Shown: one piece after another, positions 1-44,953 of the stretch
How the letters are laid out: each line of letters starts with the position of its first letter
Position numbering within the stretch: position 1 is the first letter of the stretch
Origin: Diphasiastrum complanatum
Taxonomy: Eukaryota; Streptophyta; Lycopodiopsida; Lycopodiales; Lycopodiaceae
Direction: 5' to 3'
Length of the DNA: 64,000 nt
Assembly (NCBI GenBank): GCA_029204225.1
Contig: CM055111.1
Coordinates: forward strand, 46,066,255-46,130,254
Made by a program: the position numbers and the translations under genes
Notes under the pieces: model-generated
What the model was told of the DNA's origin: nothing
The model's database searches: none
What the model saw: the letters and a program-made list of their open reading frames with translations, nothing else

Positions 1-1773
1 GCGAGGGTTCCAAAGAGCAGAATCTTCAAAACTTTCGTAGAGCATCAAGATTATCAAACCAACCTTCGCAAGGGGCATAAATGGAATCAAAGCAGTGAAA
101 TTAGCCTATAGCTACATGGTTTGATCTTGAAAATCCAACCATTGGAGCAAGTTGTGCGAGAATTCACAAACCTGCGAGGGTTGAACCCTCGCAGACTGTT
201 TGAACTCTCGTAGAACCTTCGCAGGGCAGTCAAATCGCCTTCTAAACTCTCATCTCATCAAGACCCTGAAAACACAGTTAGAAGGTGAACGACGAAGCCA
301 CATGAACTTACGGGCTGCTATGATGGGCAATATTCAACAGATTGATTTCATACAGTTCCAAGCACCACCAATCCCAAAGGGCACCGTAATACCTCTCGTT
401 AACTCAGGTACTGATGGCGAACCAGGCGCAAGCACAACAATTGCAGCATGCCACTCTAGCAAATCAAATTGCACTCCATGCACTGATTAAGGAGCTAGAT
501 GGACAACTAAAATCATTACACCAGTAGCTACCCACATTACACATAAAATCTGAAGAAACACATGCCAAACACCATAGACAACAGGATGCAAAAAATGATG
601 ATCCTGGACCTTCACGCTACACCACCGGACAACAACGAGATAATCCAGGGTATCACTCGGCAATGGTGGAACCTCAAAGAACACAAAGGGGTACTACCAT
701 GAACCACAAACGAGACATCTCAGCTGAAGAGCCTAACCCCACTGCCACTCAACCTGACACCACCTATCAAGCCTCATCACCCTCACTCGATGACACACCC
801 CTCTCCCCACCACACGAACAATCACCTCACCACCTCGACACTCAACCTTATTCACCATCCACTGCTTATCTACTCTGCAAATACCCAACCCTCCCCCGTG
901 AACTTTTCACAACCATACCTAACCCTGCACCACCCACACTTACCACAACTACAAAGGTACGCCACAGAATCACACCGAAGAATCCTAGCCGATAGATGTT
1001 AATGTTAGAGGAGTTTAACAAGGCATACCCAAACTGGGAGGACCGAGGTGGGTACACTCTTCCCAATTTCACGATATGTAAATCTCACAAGTAGAAAGTG
1101 TTAGCATTGGAGCCGCAACCTCAGTGGTGACGTGCTATGATGTTGGAAAATGCACATGCTTTCGAGAGATATATCGTGGCACCAACTTACATGCAATCCA
1201 ACATATTATCCCATAAGGCGCAGAGAAGTATTCGCACTAGAAAGGGTTCCTAATAAAATATATTGGCCAATTCTACCTAAAGAAGTTGAGACCGATGATC
1301 CAGCGGCCGATTTTGTAGCCAATTGCAGCTATTTCTACCGGAGACATCATACAAATCCGGACCACCATGTTAGGTACTTTGCAGATAATTGTGGCCTAAT
1401 ATCATTCCTTTCTACCTTAAATTGTTTCTGGGATAGAGATCTGCCGCCAATAGTTTTGGATCTAAATAAGCCCCTAAACATACCCATGGATCACATAAAT
1501 GTGGCAAGGCTTTACTATCGGGCGGCGATCACCAACGAACTTCACGTTGACATGGTTGAATCTTGGTACGTGTACGAATTTCTACAGAACATGCTTGATT
1601 ACTATCAGCCGCGACCATTTTTGGGCAAAATTTGATTCGAGAGAATGGAACAGATTGGCAGAGAAGTTCATAAAATCCGGGTCGCCATCAATGTAGAGAT
1701 GCGGGAAGACCAGACAAGACAACAAGCAACGACAATTGGCGTGGGACTGCCAATCTTTTGACGAAGGGAATAA
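1..1773 (+). mobile_element. LTR element J, 3' internal part (5' end outside window)
   Basis: The stretch ends in a purine-rich tract (GACGAAGGGAATAA, 1760-1773) directly before a TGTAGG LTR start, which is how an LTR element meets its 3' LTR. The first 225 bases repeat the words CCTTCGCAGG and GCGAGGGTT in both orientations. Bases 663-995 are open but compositionally biased (Pro/Thr/Ser/His-rich). I see no reverse transcriptase, integrase or RNase H motif, so this is either a non-autonomous element or only its non-pol end. No PBS or 5' LTR is visible because the window starts inside it. Confidence 0.45.
1150..1635 (+). CDS. Unrecognised 161-aa ORF inside element J
   Basis: I do not recognise this protein. 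It is 161 residues from an ATG, has balanced composition (aromatic-rich, many Tyr/Asp/His) and is not low complexity, so it looks more like real or formerly real coding sequence than chance. It lies 140 bp before the polypurine tract and 3' LTR of element J, where a retrotransposon usually has the end of pol or a captured gene. I see no integrase HHCC, DD-E, RNase H or zinc-knuckle motif. It could be a diverged element-specific ORF, a captured host exon, or a remnant whose 5' part lies in the broken ORFs before it. Confidence 0.3.
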   Translation: MHMLSRDISWHQLTCNPTYYPIRRREVFALERVPNKIYWPILPKEVETDDPAADFVANCSYFYRRHHTNPDHHVRYFADNCGLISFLSTLNCFWDRDLPPIVLDLNKPLNIPMDHINVARLYYRAAITNELHVDMVESWYVYEFLQNMLDYYQPRPFLGKI

Positions 1774-2560
1774 TGTAGGTTGATATTCCAAGGAATCTTC
1801 GAGCCATCTTGAAAAGGATACAGACTTAAGCCTAGAATTGGATTAGCTAAGTTTAGGCCTTTACGCCATGTTGTAACGACTAAAAGATATTTAGTTCTAA
1901 GCCTAAGTCTAGAACATTGGATTTTAAGCCAATCTAAATAAGTTCAGCTTAAGTTAGTTCAGTTGTTTATGGTCCATTGGGGGTTTGTCCCATGGCCCCA
2001 ATTTAATTAAGTTAAGCCTATGTGGTCTATTTGTCCCATAGTGCCTTCTTGTAAGTGACCACCACTCCAAGTATATATAGGAGTGGAAGAGTCCATTTTG
2101 GGTAGAATCTCATTTGCAGAATAGAGCTTTATCTTCTTCCATTGAGATTTCTCCTCTGTAACGGTTTTATAATTGTTACACTGTGTATTATGATTTCTCT
2201 TATGTATCTGGTTAATTAGTTTTATTTTATTTTATTGTTGGCCTTTCACAAATAGGTTAAGCCTTTGTGAAGTTGGGTTTTATGTTAAGTCGTCATTTGA
2301 GTTAGGTTAAGCCGTCGGTTGACTCAGTTCCTAAGTAGAGAACAAGAGAAGAGTGGATCTTGCCCGAAATACTCACCCACTCACTGTAGATCTTCTCATC
2401 CTTCAACCTCTCGGTTAGTTGGAATCCATAGCCATTGGTTGGGAAAGCCACAATGCCTAGTTGGAGCCATAGCGTGTTCTAGTTGGGAGTCCGCCATAGC
2501 ACTCGTTAGTTGGAGCCATAGCCGGAGTTGAGGGATGCGAACATTCAACAACATTTGCAA
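1774..2560 (+). repeat. 3' LTR of element J
   Basis: It begins with TGTAGGTTG right after a polypurine tract. It contains a good TATA box (GTATATATAG, 2071-2080), then a CT-rich transcribed part. The second half has degenerate repeats of GTTGGAGCCATAGC (about 2410-2525). The 3' edge is uncertain because I cannot see the partner LTR; 2560 is an estimate. Confidence 0.5.
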
Positions 2561-2981
2561 GTTACAATAATACAATGCATACGTCAAATCTGTAAGCACC
2601 AAAAAATCTAAAACGTTTAACCAAAGGCTTAATTTATGTCATGTTTTGCCTTTTAATCCTCTTGTACAATATCAATTTTGAATGTAGCTAGCTATTGCTA
2701 CAACCTCTCTCTTGAAATTTTTTGCAATTTTTTAATGTGCAAGCATACTCTTGGCACTCATAATTAGGGTTTTGTAGGTTGCAAGTCTTATGGCACAAGA
2801 TGAAAGTTGTTGTAATTCATTGTCTAGAGGGCATCTATGTGTCTTTAGAAGATCAAAGGCCCAATGGGGAGAGAGTTCATTGAGAGAACATGCAACAAAA
2901 ACCATTAGTGGAAGATGTCAATTTGCACAACCAAGAGTTCATGCATAATGTGCACCGAATGCATTGCTAGAATGTCCCTAT

Positions 2982-3071
2982 AATCTTATAAAGTCCACCC
3001 ATAAAGCATTAAAACCATCAACATTATGAAGTTGATGGTCTTAATGCTTTGTGGGTGGACTCCATAAGATT
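2982..3071. repeat. Foldback (inverted repeat), 41-bp arms
   Basis: Left arm 2982-3022 and right arm 3031-3071 are reverse complements with about four mismatches, separated by an 8-base loop. Both arms carry the GTCCACCC / GGGTGGAC and CCATCAAC / GTTGATGG words. The shape suits a small MITE or a miRNA-like stem; nothing in the sequence decides between them. Confidence 0.7.
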
Positions 3072-3452
3072 AAAGATTGCATGCCTCCTTTCATATGCCA
3101 TATGCTATCGCTTCGAAAAGTTACAGCGAGCAACGCTTTGCCATTCCTTTCGCTGTACTTAAAATCACTCAACCCCTTCCCACTTAAGTGTTGAGACACA
3201 ATTGTTATAATATAACCAAATCAGTGTGTTAACTTATTTGATGAATGAAAACTTGTTTTTGCCTTTTCATAGCACTTGTATAATAGTTCCAACTATGGAA
3301 ATTTTAGGTTATATAATGTCAAGACATGTTTAGCCTCATCCAAATATTATAAAACGATTCTATGTTGAGCTTTTATGTCCTTTCAAAGACCTATGAAGTA
3401 ACCTATCAAACACATTCTCAAGCAATGTTTACCGACAATTTTGTGATGTTAT

Positions 3453-3612
3453 GTTATATTTATGCAATTATTGGAGTGATTAACAGTCATCAAATCTTTG
3501 TTATTTTAATATTTAGCTTTGTCACAATAGCGGTTATATTTATGCAATTATTGGAGTGATTAACAGTCATCAAATCTTTGTTATTTTAATATTTAGCTTT
3601 GTCACAATAGCG
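3453..3612. repeat. 80-bp perfect tandem duplication
   Basis: Bases 3453-3532 are repeated without a change at 3533-3612. Identity of the copies means the event is recent or the repeat is an assembly artefact. No coding effect is visible. Confidence 0.9.
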
Positions 3613-4560
3613 GTAAGCTATTGTGATATGCTGAAAGCTGAGTTGTCATTGTTAGGTGACTTTGGGCAATAAAATGTGCTTTTTTTTTATTGCTTTGAAT
3701 TGCAATCATTGTTTTTTCATTTTTTAACTATTTGAATGTTGAGTCATGGGCAAAGCTTAGTGTGATATTTCAGATTGCCTTGTTTGAAGTTATCTTAACA
3801 TAAGCCCACAGGCCAAAGCTTAGTGTGAAATTTCTTTGAAGTTATCTTAATATAAGCCCTTAATATAGAATGGTTCCTTATCCTTCCATAGGCTCTAAGC
3901 ATTCAAAACTCAAAGTGGCTTCATTTTCTTACTTTTGAAAGCTTTGCAATCTTCTTGTCAAAAGCAAGCATCAATACGAGCAGAAATAATAGCAAAAGGA
4001 GGCTCAAGCCGTTAACTACAAACTTCTAGTGGTGATGTCTGGACTACAAGAACTATGAACAATGAAATTGCACATGTCAACCTGTCTGATGTCCACGGAT
4101 CAGCGAATCTTCAGATGAGATGCCATTCCTTCCAAGAGTGCCATGCAATAACATTTTATGCCAAACCAAACACATTAAAGAACAAAACCATACTCAAAGT
4201 TATGAGATTTTAAGACCTGAAAATATATTTGTGAATCAAATAACTTTTACAGTTGAAGAGTGTCGACTCTTAAAGTGTGTGGCATTCTGAGATACAACTG
4301 CATAAATTCATTGGATATATGAACAGCAGATATATATGTAGTGCATCAGTAACGGCTTTTCATACATGAATAGCAACACCAGGTACGGTTACGATATAAC
4401 ACTGGCAGCCTTGAAAAGGAAATGTCAAGGTTTGATATTTCAGAAATCAACTTAACAACTAGAATAAATGTGCTGCGAATTACAATGCCATGCCATCCAT
4501 GTACGCTTGACAAATTACAATGTCATGTCATGTGTGCTCGACGCACGCTCACAATAGCTA

Positions 4561-37481
<32,921 letters not shown>

Positions 37482-38217
37482 TTGTATTATTATAACTAAT
37501 CCTGTGGATGCTCACTGTTGTTGTTTTATCACTCTTGGATTGAACAATTGCATAAAATGGAATAGTGGACGGATTAATCGTAGGAAGAGAAGCTCTGCGT
37601 CTTGTGTGAAAGAAAAAGGGCTGGATCGCAAAAGGCTAAGCGAAATATGCAAGGAGATGCGATGGCGGTTAATGACGGTTGGTTGAGTATGTAAAATCTG
37701 GTCGCTGCAGGCCCGTCGATGCCATTTTGAAGTGCCAAATAAACTTCATCTATTGCATTTTTTTTTTTTAGATTCTCCACAGTGGCATGCGTGATTTGAT
37801 TTCTCCACAATCCTGCGTCACCCTCGGAGGCCAGTTCGCCGATTGAAGGCCCTTTGATAGAGGGCATTAGCTCAAGGTGGAAGGCCCTTTTGGCGAAACG
37901 GTCGAGAAGGTGGACCTTCCTTAGCGTGAAAACTTTTTTTATTTTATTTTATTATTTTTATTTTGTCTTGATTTTTTTTTCAATGCACTTTCAGAAGTTG
38001 CACATAAAAGCAAGTGAGAGCTTCTTGCTTCTTCCTTGTGAATGTGAGCTATGAGGATTTCCATTGCCAGGTCTCATGTGCCTTATCTACATGAATCCAT
38101 GCTCATTTTTCATTGCTTTGTACTCTTCCTTTCATTCGTAATGTGATCAATGGAGATCCTTGTGTTTCTAGCTTTCTATGGACATGCTATCTTGGATGCT
38201 TTGCATTTCTCTTGGCA
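37482..38217 (-). promoter_or_regulatory. Presumed promoter/5' UTR of the radial spoke gene
   Basis: The only sequence between the start codon and copia F's 3' LTR, about 736 bp. No convincing TATA box is seen. A 97-codon opening on the minus strand (37867-37574) has no known motif. If this is the promoter, copia F lies immediately upstream of it and its LTR could influence the gene. Confidence 0.4.
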
Positions 38218-39453
38218 TGATAGGGCGATAGAACGTAAACAGACAAGACTTGCGGAATGACTCTCCCTGTTGTTATGGGCTGCTACTGGCAAGAACAATT
38301 TGAATGAATGTAAATGCTAAATTACAATCACAGCTCAATCGCTGTGCCAACAGAATCTTAAAAAAATCTATTGATACTAAAAAACAAATGGATGAGTACA
38401 GTCCACCGAAGAGATTAGAAATGGTGTGAGTTCATGTAAGAAGTTCAGATCAGAATATCGAAGTGATAAAGCAGTGTGATAATGCAAGTTCCTTAGGCAT
38501 CAAAGACAACCATCGGCCGATCAAAAACTGAGAAGTCGTAGACGTCCATGTTCTGATCAGAGTAACAAGCGTGATCAAACAGAAACGAAGTGCATCACAA
38601 TAAGCATTAATCTACGTTATACACAGATAGAAAAGCGTGTTGTTGTTATATTACATTGAAGCACAACAATAAATTATAACCAGTATGACAACGTAACTTG
38701 GAGGCTCAAATTCATCTTATGGACAGAGCATCACATAGAGTGTGTGATGAAAGTGTATTTATACACCGAATTTATGTATCTAATTACAATAAATGTTTGT
38801 CATCTTACTAAGTGCTTTGTCGCACTTAGGGAGTAGTTGAACTACGAATGACAGAATGACAACTATACATGGTCAGGTGACTTCGGACACTTCGGTTGAT
38901 GAACGAAGTCGGATGCTTTGTTGATGAACAAAGTCAGACACTTCGATTGATGAATGAAGTTGTCAAAGGAGTCGGAGGCTTCGGTGACTTCGGATGATGA
39001 AAAAAGTCAAGTGACTTGATTGTTGAAGAAGTCGAAGACTTCGGAGACTTTGATTGATGGAAGAAGTCGAGTACTTGATTGTTGAAGAAGTCAAAGTCGA
39101 GTGATTGTTGAAGAAGTCGGACACTTCGGTTGATGAACGAAGTTGGACACGTCGGTTGATGAACGAAGTTGTTGAGGAAGTCGGAGACTTCGAAGACTTC
39201 GATGTCGAGTGACTTGATTGTTGAAAAAATCGAGGGTGATAAGGCCTTTATGTTCTTCATGACTCTTTGACATTCAAATGTAGAATTAGACGGGAATGGA
39301 TACCCTTTGATATAGTTCAGCCGAAAAGTCGATGAAGTTGACTTCGGCTGATTCAACTCTATGTAAAATTGCAGGTTGTCGAATTGCTAGCAGAAACCCG
39401 TGTATTTTACCATGTATTATTCAAGGAGACAACTATGGACTTAATTTCCAACA
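38218..39453 (-). repeat. 3' LTR of copia F (1236 bp)
   Basis: On the minus strand it runs from TGTTGGAAATTAAG, next to a polypurine tract (TTAAGGGGGAC), to CGCCCTATCA. U3 contains an array (38870-39230) of degenerate GACACTTCGGTTGATGAACGAAGTC units. It is the longer of the two LTRs. Confidence 0.88.
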
Positions 39454-39498
39454 GTCCCCCTTAAGGTCACGGTTGGTGCCTTGGTATCTCCGTCAGGT

Positions 39499-40969
39499 TC
39501 AGCATATTAAAAAATTCCGATGCTTGATCATGGGAAGCACTTTGGTAAAGATGTCTACAACCATTTCTGTTGTGGAGCAGTATTGAAGGATCACTTGCCT
39601 TGAGAAAACCTTCTCCTGAATGAAATGATACTGGATTTCTATGTGCTTAGACTTGCCATGAAATCTGGGATTCAGCGACAGTGAAATACAACTCAAGTTG
39701 TAACACAAAATGGTGGTAGCATTGAACTGAGTTTTATGTAGGTCGTGAAGTAATAACCTGATCCATACATCTTCTTTTGAAGCTTGACATGCTACGATGT
39801 ACTCTATCTCTGTCGAAGAAAGCACAACTGATTTTGCTTTCTTGAGTTCCATGAAATCGGTCCCCCTGCCAGATAGAAACAGAACTCGGAGGTAGATTTT
39901 CTGGTGGAATTTATTCCTCCCCAATCTAAGTCGGAGTAGCCTTGCAGGACAAGTGGTTCAATAGGATTTCTATCATCACACAAAATGTGATCTAAATTTC
40001 CTTGAATATATCTCATCACTCTCTTAAATTGACTTAACATGCTAACAGTGTATGCTAAATCTGGTCTAGTACACAACATTGCATACATCAAAGATCCGGT
40101 TAGTGAATGATAAGGGTACTTCACTAAGTCGAGTACCTCACTATCGGTCTCAACACAAGAAGGCATAATCAATACAATACTTGGATCCATGGGTGTATCA
40201 ATTGGTTTGCAATCAGACATATGAAATTTTTCTAAAAAGCCTTTTAGATATGTCTGTTGGCTAAGATAGATCTTCTTCTGAAGTCTATTTCTAGTAATGT
40301 GAATTTCTAGCAAAGAATGGACAACGCCTAGATCAGTCATGTCAAATTCCTTTGACAGATCACTCTTAGTAGTGTGCAGTAGGAAAGTGTCATTAGACAA
40401 AATAAATGCATCATCTACGTAAAGAGCTAAGTGAACTGAATTGGTGTCTATATCTTGGAATAAACATTATAGTCAGCTGAATTGTTTGCAAAACCCAATT
40501 GAATGAGATAAGAGTTGATTCTATCGACCCATGCTCTTGCGGCCTGTTTTAGACCATAGATTGCTTTGTGTAGCTTGCACACGTTGTGCTCTTGGCCTTT
40601 GACTTCAAATCCTTCCGGTTGGAAGGTATATATCTCCTCTTCGACATTGTCGTTGAGAAACATTGTCTAGACATCCATCTGGTGCATTTCGAGATCTTTC
40701 GCGGCTGCTAGTGCAATCAGAGTCCTGATTGACTGCATTTTGACAATAGGACTGAAAATCTTTTGATAATCCACTCCTTGGACTTGAGTGAATCCTTTGG
40801 CTACGAGCCGTGCTTTCCACTTTGCAATGAAACCACCCGAGTTGATCTTCTTCTTGAATATCCACTTGTTGTTGATAACTCTCTTGTGAGTGATAAAGTC
40901 GACCAGTGTCCAGGTCTGGTTTGTCAAAAGTGAGTTGTACTCGTTTTTCATAGCTTCTTGCCACTTCAC
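39499..40969 (-). pseudogene. Copia F RT and RNase H, decayed
   Basis: RT: KWQEAMKNEYNSLLTNQTW, WIFKKKINSGG, KARLVAKGFTQVQGVDY, then after a break KLHKAIYGLKQAARAW and, in another frame near 40420, the YVDD box (LALYVDDAFILS). RNase H: SDLDWGG, SSTEIEYIVA, and CYNLSCIS where DN is expected, so one catalytic Asp is lost. At least three frame breaks. Confidence 0.88.
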
Positions 40970-41670
40970 AGCATCCTTGGAGTTTATTGCTTCGGCTAGG
41001 GTCTCTGGTTCTTCTGATAAAGTCCAGAATGATTAAGGTGTATACCTCTCAAGAATTGTTAGAGTCCATGAGGATCTTCGAACATTCGGTTGACTAGGAT
41101 GCAATGGTGCTTCTTCTTGAATTTCTTCAGATCTGCTCGGGCTAGTTTGGTCTGGTCTGGTGATAGGTACCGTCGGCTACTTGGCTTCTATAGTTGTAGC
41201 TGTAGGTTCTATAGAAGAATCATTATCGATGGAAAATTTCATGCTACGTAAAATAGGATGAAATGATATAGCATTGTTTATCGATGGTTGTTTAAAATCA
41301 TAGTATGTATGTTCTTGGAATACTACATCCCTAGAGACAAATTCTACATCGGTGGATGGATCATAAACTTTGTAAGCTTTATGCTCATCAGGATAGCCAA
41401 TGAAAATACATTTATTTGTCCTATGATCCAGCTTCTTCCTAAGCTGTTTAGGAATGTGAACAAAACATACACAACCAAAGATTTTTAAATGGTTGACACT
41501 AGGCTTGTGCTCATGCCATACTTCATAAGGAGTTTAACTGTTGACAACTTTAGTGCTGGATCTGTTTTCTACATAACAAGTTGTGGCAATAGCTTCTGCC
41601 CAGATTTCGCAGGTAGATGTGATCGGTGTAGCATGGATCTGGCTGAGTTGAAAAGTGTTTGATTATTCCT

Positions 41671-42590
41671 TTATGCAATTCCATTCTGTTGAGGAGAATA
41701 GGAAGTTGTGAAATGTCTTCGAATGCTATGTTCAGCTAGGTAGTCGGACATCTCGTTGGAGAGGTATTCGCTGCCACCATCAGTTCGAAGAGCTTTCACT
41801 TTTGTAGACGTTTGTGTCTCAACCATGGCCTTGAATCTTTTAAAGCATTCAAAGGCTTTTGATTTGTGCTTAATGAACATGACTATAGACCATCTAGAAT
41901 AATCATCTATGAAAGTGATAAAATAATTTGCATCTCCTAAGGATGGAGTTGGCATTGGACCACAAAGATCGCTATGTACAAGATCTAATACATGATTTGT
42001 TTTGACAAAAATGTGATTTGGAAAACTTGCTTCTAGAGTGTTTTCCATAGATGTAGGATTCACAGAAGAAATATTTCCTATCTAATAAAGAAGGAAAATA
42101 CAATCCATCAACCAGATTATTACAATGCATATAAGAAAGTGACCTTGTATTCACGTGTCCAAATCGACTATGCCACAAAATAGCATTATCATTTATATTT
42201 TCATGAGAGATAGTAGCTAATGCAAATGAATTAGAGAGTACGTATAGATTTCCGACTCTAGTGCACGTAGTCAGAGTACTATCTTCATCAAAGATTGTAC
42301 ATTGTTCAGAAGAGAAAATAACAGTGTAGCCCTCATCAGTTATCTTAGAAACTGATAGTAGGTCCTTTGATAGCTGAGGTATATGAAGAACATTGGGAAC
42401 ACAAATAAAAAGATCGTTGTTGAATGTGATCTTGACTGTCCCTTTGCCTTCCACATGTATGGTGCTTGAATCCCCAAGGTAGATGAATTAATCTCTGTTG
42501 TAAGCTGTATACTCGGTAAACTATTCCTTGCAAGAGATCATGTGTTGGGTAGCGCCCAAGTCCAGGTATCAGCTATCGTGGTTTTCGTTG
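41671..42590 (-). pseudogene. Copia F protease and integrase, decayed
   Basis: A protease-like site YLDLGATQHM (about 42560), where Leu replaces the Ser/Thr of D-S/T-G, then a GAG-pre-integrase block (ILWHSRFGHVNTRSLSYM), then integrase with HSDLCGP, FIDDYSRW, RTDGGSEYLS and SYSPQQNGIA (42063-41671). The frame ends in a stop right after QQNGIA. Confidence 0.85.
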
Positions 42591-42593
42591 CCA

Positions 42594-43201
42594 CTATTGT
42601 AAGCCATTAACAGGTGTGAATCTTGCTCCTTGAATTTCGTTGCATTGACCAATCATCTTTTGAAGAGTGAGGTTGTGTTGTGTGGAGATCATCACCACAA
42701 AGTGTTCATATGACTTTGGAAGAGAAGAAAGCAAGGTCATAACGACATCATCATCTTGAATAGCACATCCTACAGCTGATAACTGATCTATTAAAGACTT
42801 AAAACTATTCATGTGAGAAGTGGTGGCAGTAGAATCATGCTAAGTGTGAAGAACTTCCTTCTAAGGTGTAATCTAATGGTTACATCTTGAGTCTCGTATA
42901 GACTTTATAGCAAATCCAATGCTTCCTTAGAGGTTTTGCACGTGGTAACATGAGATATTTGGGAGTCGGCCAGATTGAGTGTGATACATGCTAAGGCTTT
43001 CTGATCTTTGATTTTCCATGTCTTTGCTTGATCACCATCTTTTGGTTTCGGGTCAAAACCTTCTACTACATCCCAAAGATCTCTATCTATCAACATCATC
43101 CGGAGTTTTAACTTCCATATGTAGAAGCTAGAACTATTGAACTTGTCAATGATTCTAGTCTCGTTGGATAATGAAGACGATGAGTTACCAATATGAGACA
43201 T
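42594..43201 (-). pseudogene. Copia F gag, decayed
   Basis: Starts MSHIGNSSSSLSNETRI at 43201. It carries the copia gag pattern (KFNSSSFYIWKLKLRMML, DLWDVVEG, DQKALACITLNLADSQI, TSKEALDLL), then in other frames FKSLIDQLSAVGCAI, VMTLLSSLPKSYEHFV. I see no zinc knuckle. Confidence 0.85.
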
Positions 43202-43247
43202 GTCAACAGTAATACAAATAGAATAATCTCTCAGTTTATTGAGCAAT

Positions 43248-43259
43248 GCTCTGATACCA
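43248..43259 (-). other. Primer-binding site of copia F
   Basis: TGGTATCAGAGC on the minus strand, shortly after the LTR end ...CCCTATCA. Confidence 0.88.
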
Positions 43260-43262
43260 ATC

Positions 43263-44158
43263 TGATAGGGCGATAGAACGTAAACAGACAAGGGAGATAG
43301 AACGTAAACAGACAAGGGAGAAGGAAATACTTGCGGAATGACTCTCCCCGTTGTTATAAGCTGCTACATGCAAGAACAATCTGAAAGAATGTAAATGCTA
43401 CATTACAATCATAGCTCAATCCCTCTACCAAACAGGATCTTAAGAAAATCTATTCATACTCAAAAATAAATGGTTGAGTACAGTCCACTGAAGAGACTAG
43501 AAATGGTATGAGGTATTATTGCAAATGAATCTCAATAAGAAGTTCAAATCAAAATATCAAAGTGATAAAATAGCGTGATAATGCAAGTTTCTCAGGCATC
43601 AAAGACAACCATCATCTAATCAAAAACTGAGGAGTCGTAGACGTCCGTGTTTAGATCAGAGTGAGTAAATGAGAGTGATCAAACAGAAATGAAGTGCATC
43701 ACAATAAGCATTCATCTACATTATACACAGATAGAAAAGCGTGTTGCTGTTATATTACATTGAAGCACAACAATATATTATAACCAGTATGACAACGTAA
43801 CTTGGAGGCTCAAATTCGTCTTATGGACGAAGCATCGCATAGAGTCTGTGATGAAGGTGTATTTATACACCGGATTTATGTATCTAATTACAATAAATGT
43901 TTTTCATCTTACTAAGTGCTTTGTCGCACTCAGGGAGTAGTTGAACTACAAATGACAGAATGACAACTATACATGGTCAGGTGACTTTGGACACTTCGGT
44001 TGATGAACAAAATCGGACGCTTCGATTGATGAATAAAGTTGGACACTTCGATTGATGAACGAAGTCAAACACTTCAATTGATGAACGAAATTGTCAAAGC
44101 AGTCGGAGACTTTGGTGACTTTGAATGATGGAAGAAGTTGAGTGACTTGATTGTTGAA
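43263..44158 (-). repeat. 5' LTR of copia F, truncated
   Basis: Matches 38218-39010 of the 3' LTR, then stops at about 44158, so about 340 bp of U3 are lost. Near its lower end it has a short tandem duplication (GATAGAACGTAAACAGACAAG twice) not found in the 3' LTR. Confidence 0.85.
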
Positions 44159-44589
44159 ACCATTTTCTTTTTCCAAAAAAGTAAAAATTTTACGTATATG
44201 AGAATAGCTGAAATTTTCTTTCTCTTCAAACTTTTAAACATAACTGGGGAGATTGACAAAGATATTTTCAACAATACTCAAAGGATCTCATTTTTTGATA
44301 TAGTCCACATAGACTTTAACCCAATCCAAGGTGCTCATAAGGTCAATGAGGCATAAGATTGTGTCATCAAGACCAGCAACATTGCAGGTGGTTCTATTGG
44401 TACTAGTAATGAAATTGTGGATTTATGGACTAGCTCACCTCCGTGGGTAGTAGCACTATTTTGTTTCGCATAAGAGTTTGCTCTTTGAAGAGAGAAGAGC
44501 AGAGATGAGAGAAGATGTGAAAGAGGGTTGGAGTCCATCGCTGCTCCACCCTCACATTTATGGTATTTTCAAGCAGTTTTGAGACACCA
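44159..44589. other. Sequence between copia F and copia G
   Basis: No known domain. On the minus strand, ATG at 44538 opens 34 codons (MDSNPLSHLLSSLLFSLQR...) that end at a good donor-like GGAG|GTGAGC, so a host exon is conceivable. On the plus strand 44240-44356 is open as well. Nothing decides. Confidence 0.3.
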
Positions 44590-44941
44590 TGTTGGTGTTA
44601 ATGCCCATCGTTGAATCACAAGGCCTAACAGAGAACGAATCCTCACCGTCGATCAAGGTTATTTTAGATGCAAGTTATTGCCTCCCCCAAGAACCCCCAA
44701 TTAAAAAAAAACAAAGTTTGACATTATTTGATTATATTTTTAGCTGGTGCTCTATTAGTCCGAGCGTATCGTAAAAAGCTCGGTAACTCTGACAAAGTTG
44801 CATTTTGGAAGTACTACAGGGAGTAGTATAGTGCAATAGAGTCCCAGTATATTGTTCTTTGATCAATCTTGTGCAATCACAACACCTCAGTAAGATCCTG
44901 TAGGGTGTGTGGTGAAGTTCACACGTGCTAAAAACTTCACA
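44590..44941 (+). repeat. 5' LTR of copia G (about 350 bp)
   Basis: TGTTGGTGTTAATG to AACTTCACA, followed at once by the primer site. TATA-like GATTATATTTTTA at about 44728. No 3' LTR is present. Confidence 0.65.
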
Positions 44942-44953
44942 TGGTATTAGAGC
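44942..44953 (+). other. Primer-binding site of copia G
   Basis: TGGTATTAGAGC, one mismatch from the tRNA-Met complement used by C, E and F. Confidence 0.75.

Larger units (their letters stand above)
2561..4560. other. Non-coding stretch downstream of the radial spoke gene
   Basis: AT-rich, with only short chance ORFs. It holds a 41-bp-arm foldback and an 80-bp perfect tandem duplication (listed separately). The part just below 4561 must include the 3' UTR of the radial spoke gene on the minus strand; I could not place a polyadenylation signal with confidence. Confidence 0.4.

Noticed and set aside
37574-37867. 97-codon minus-strand frame before the radial spoke start codon
   Set aside because: No known motif; it occupies the presumed promoter/5' UTR and is not in frame with exon 1 (a TGA lies just before the ATG).
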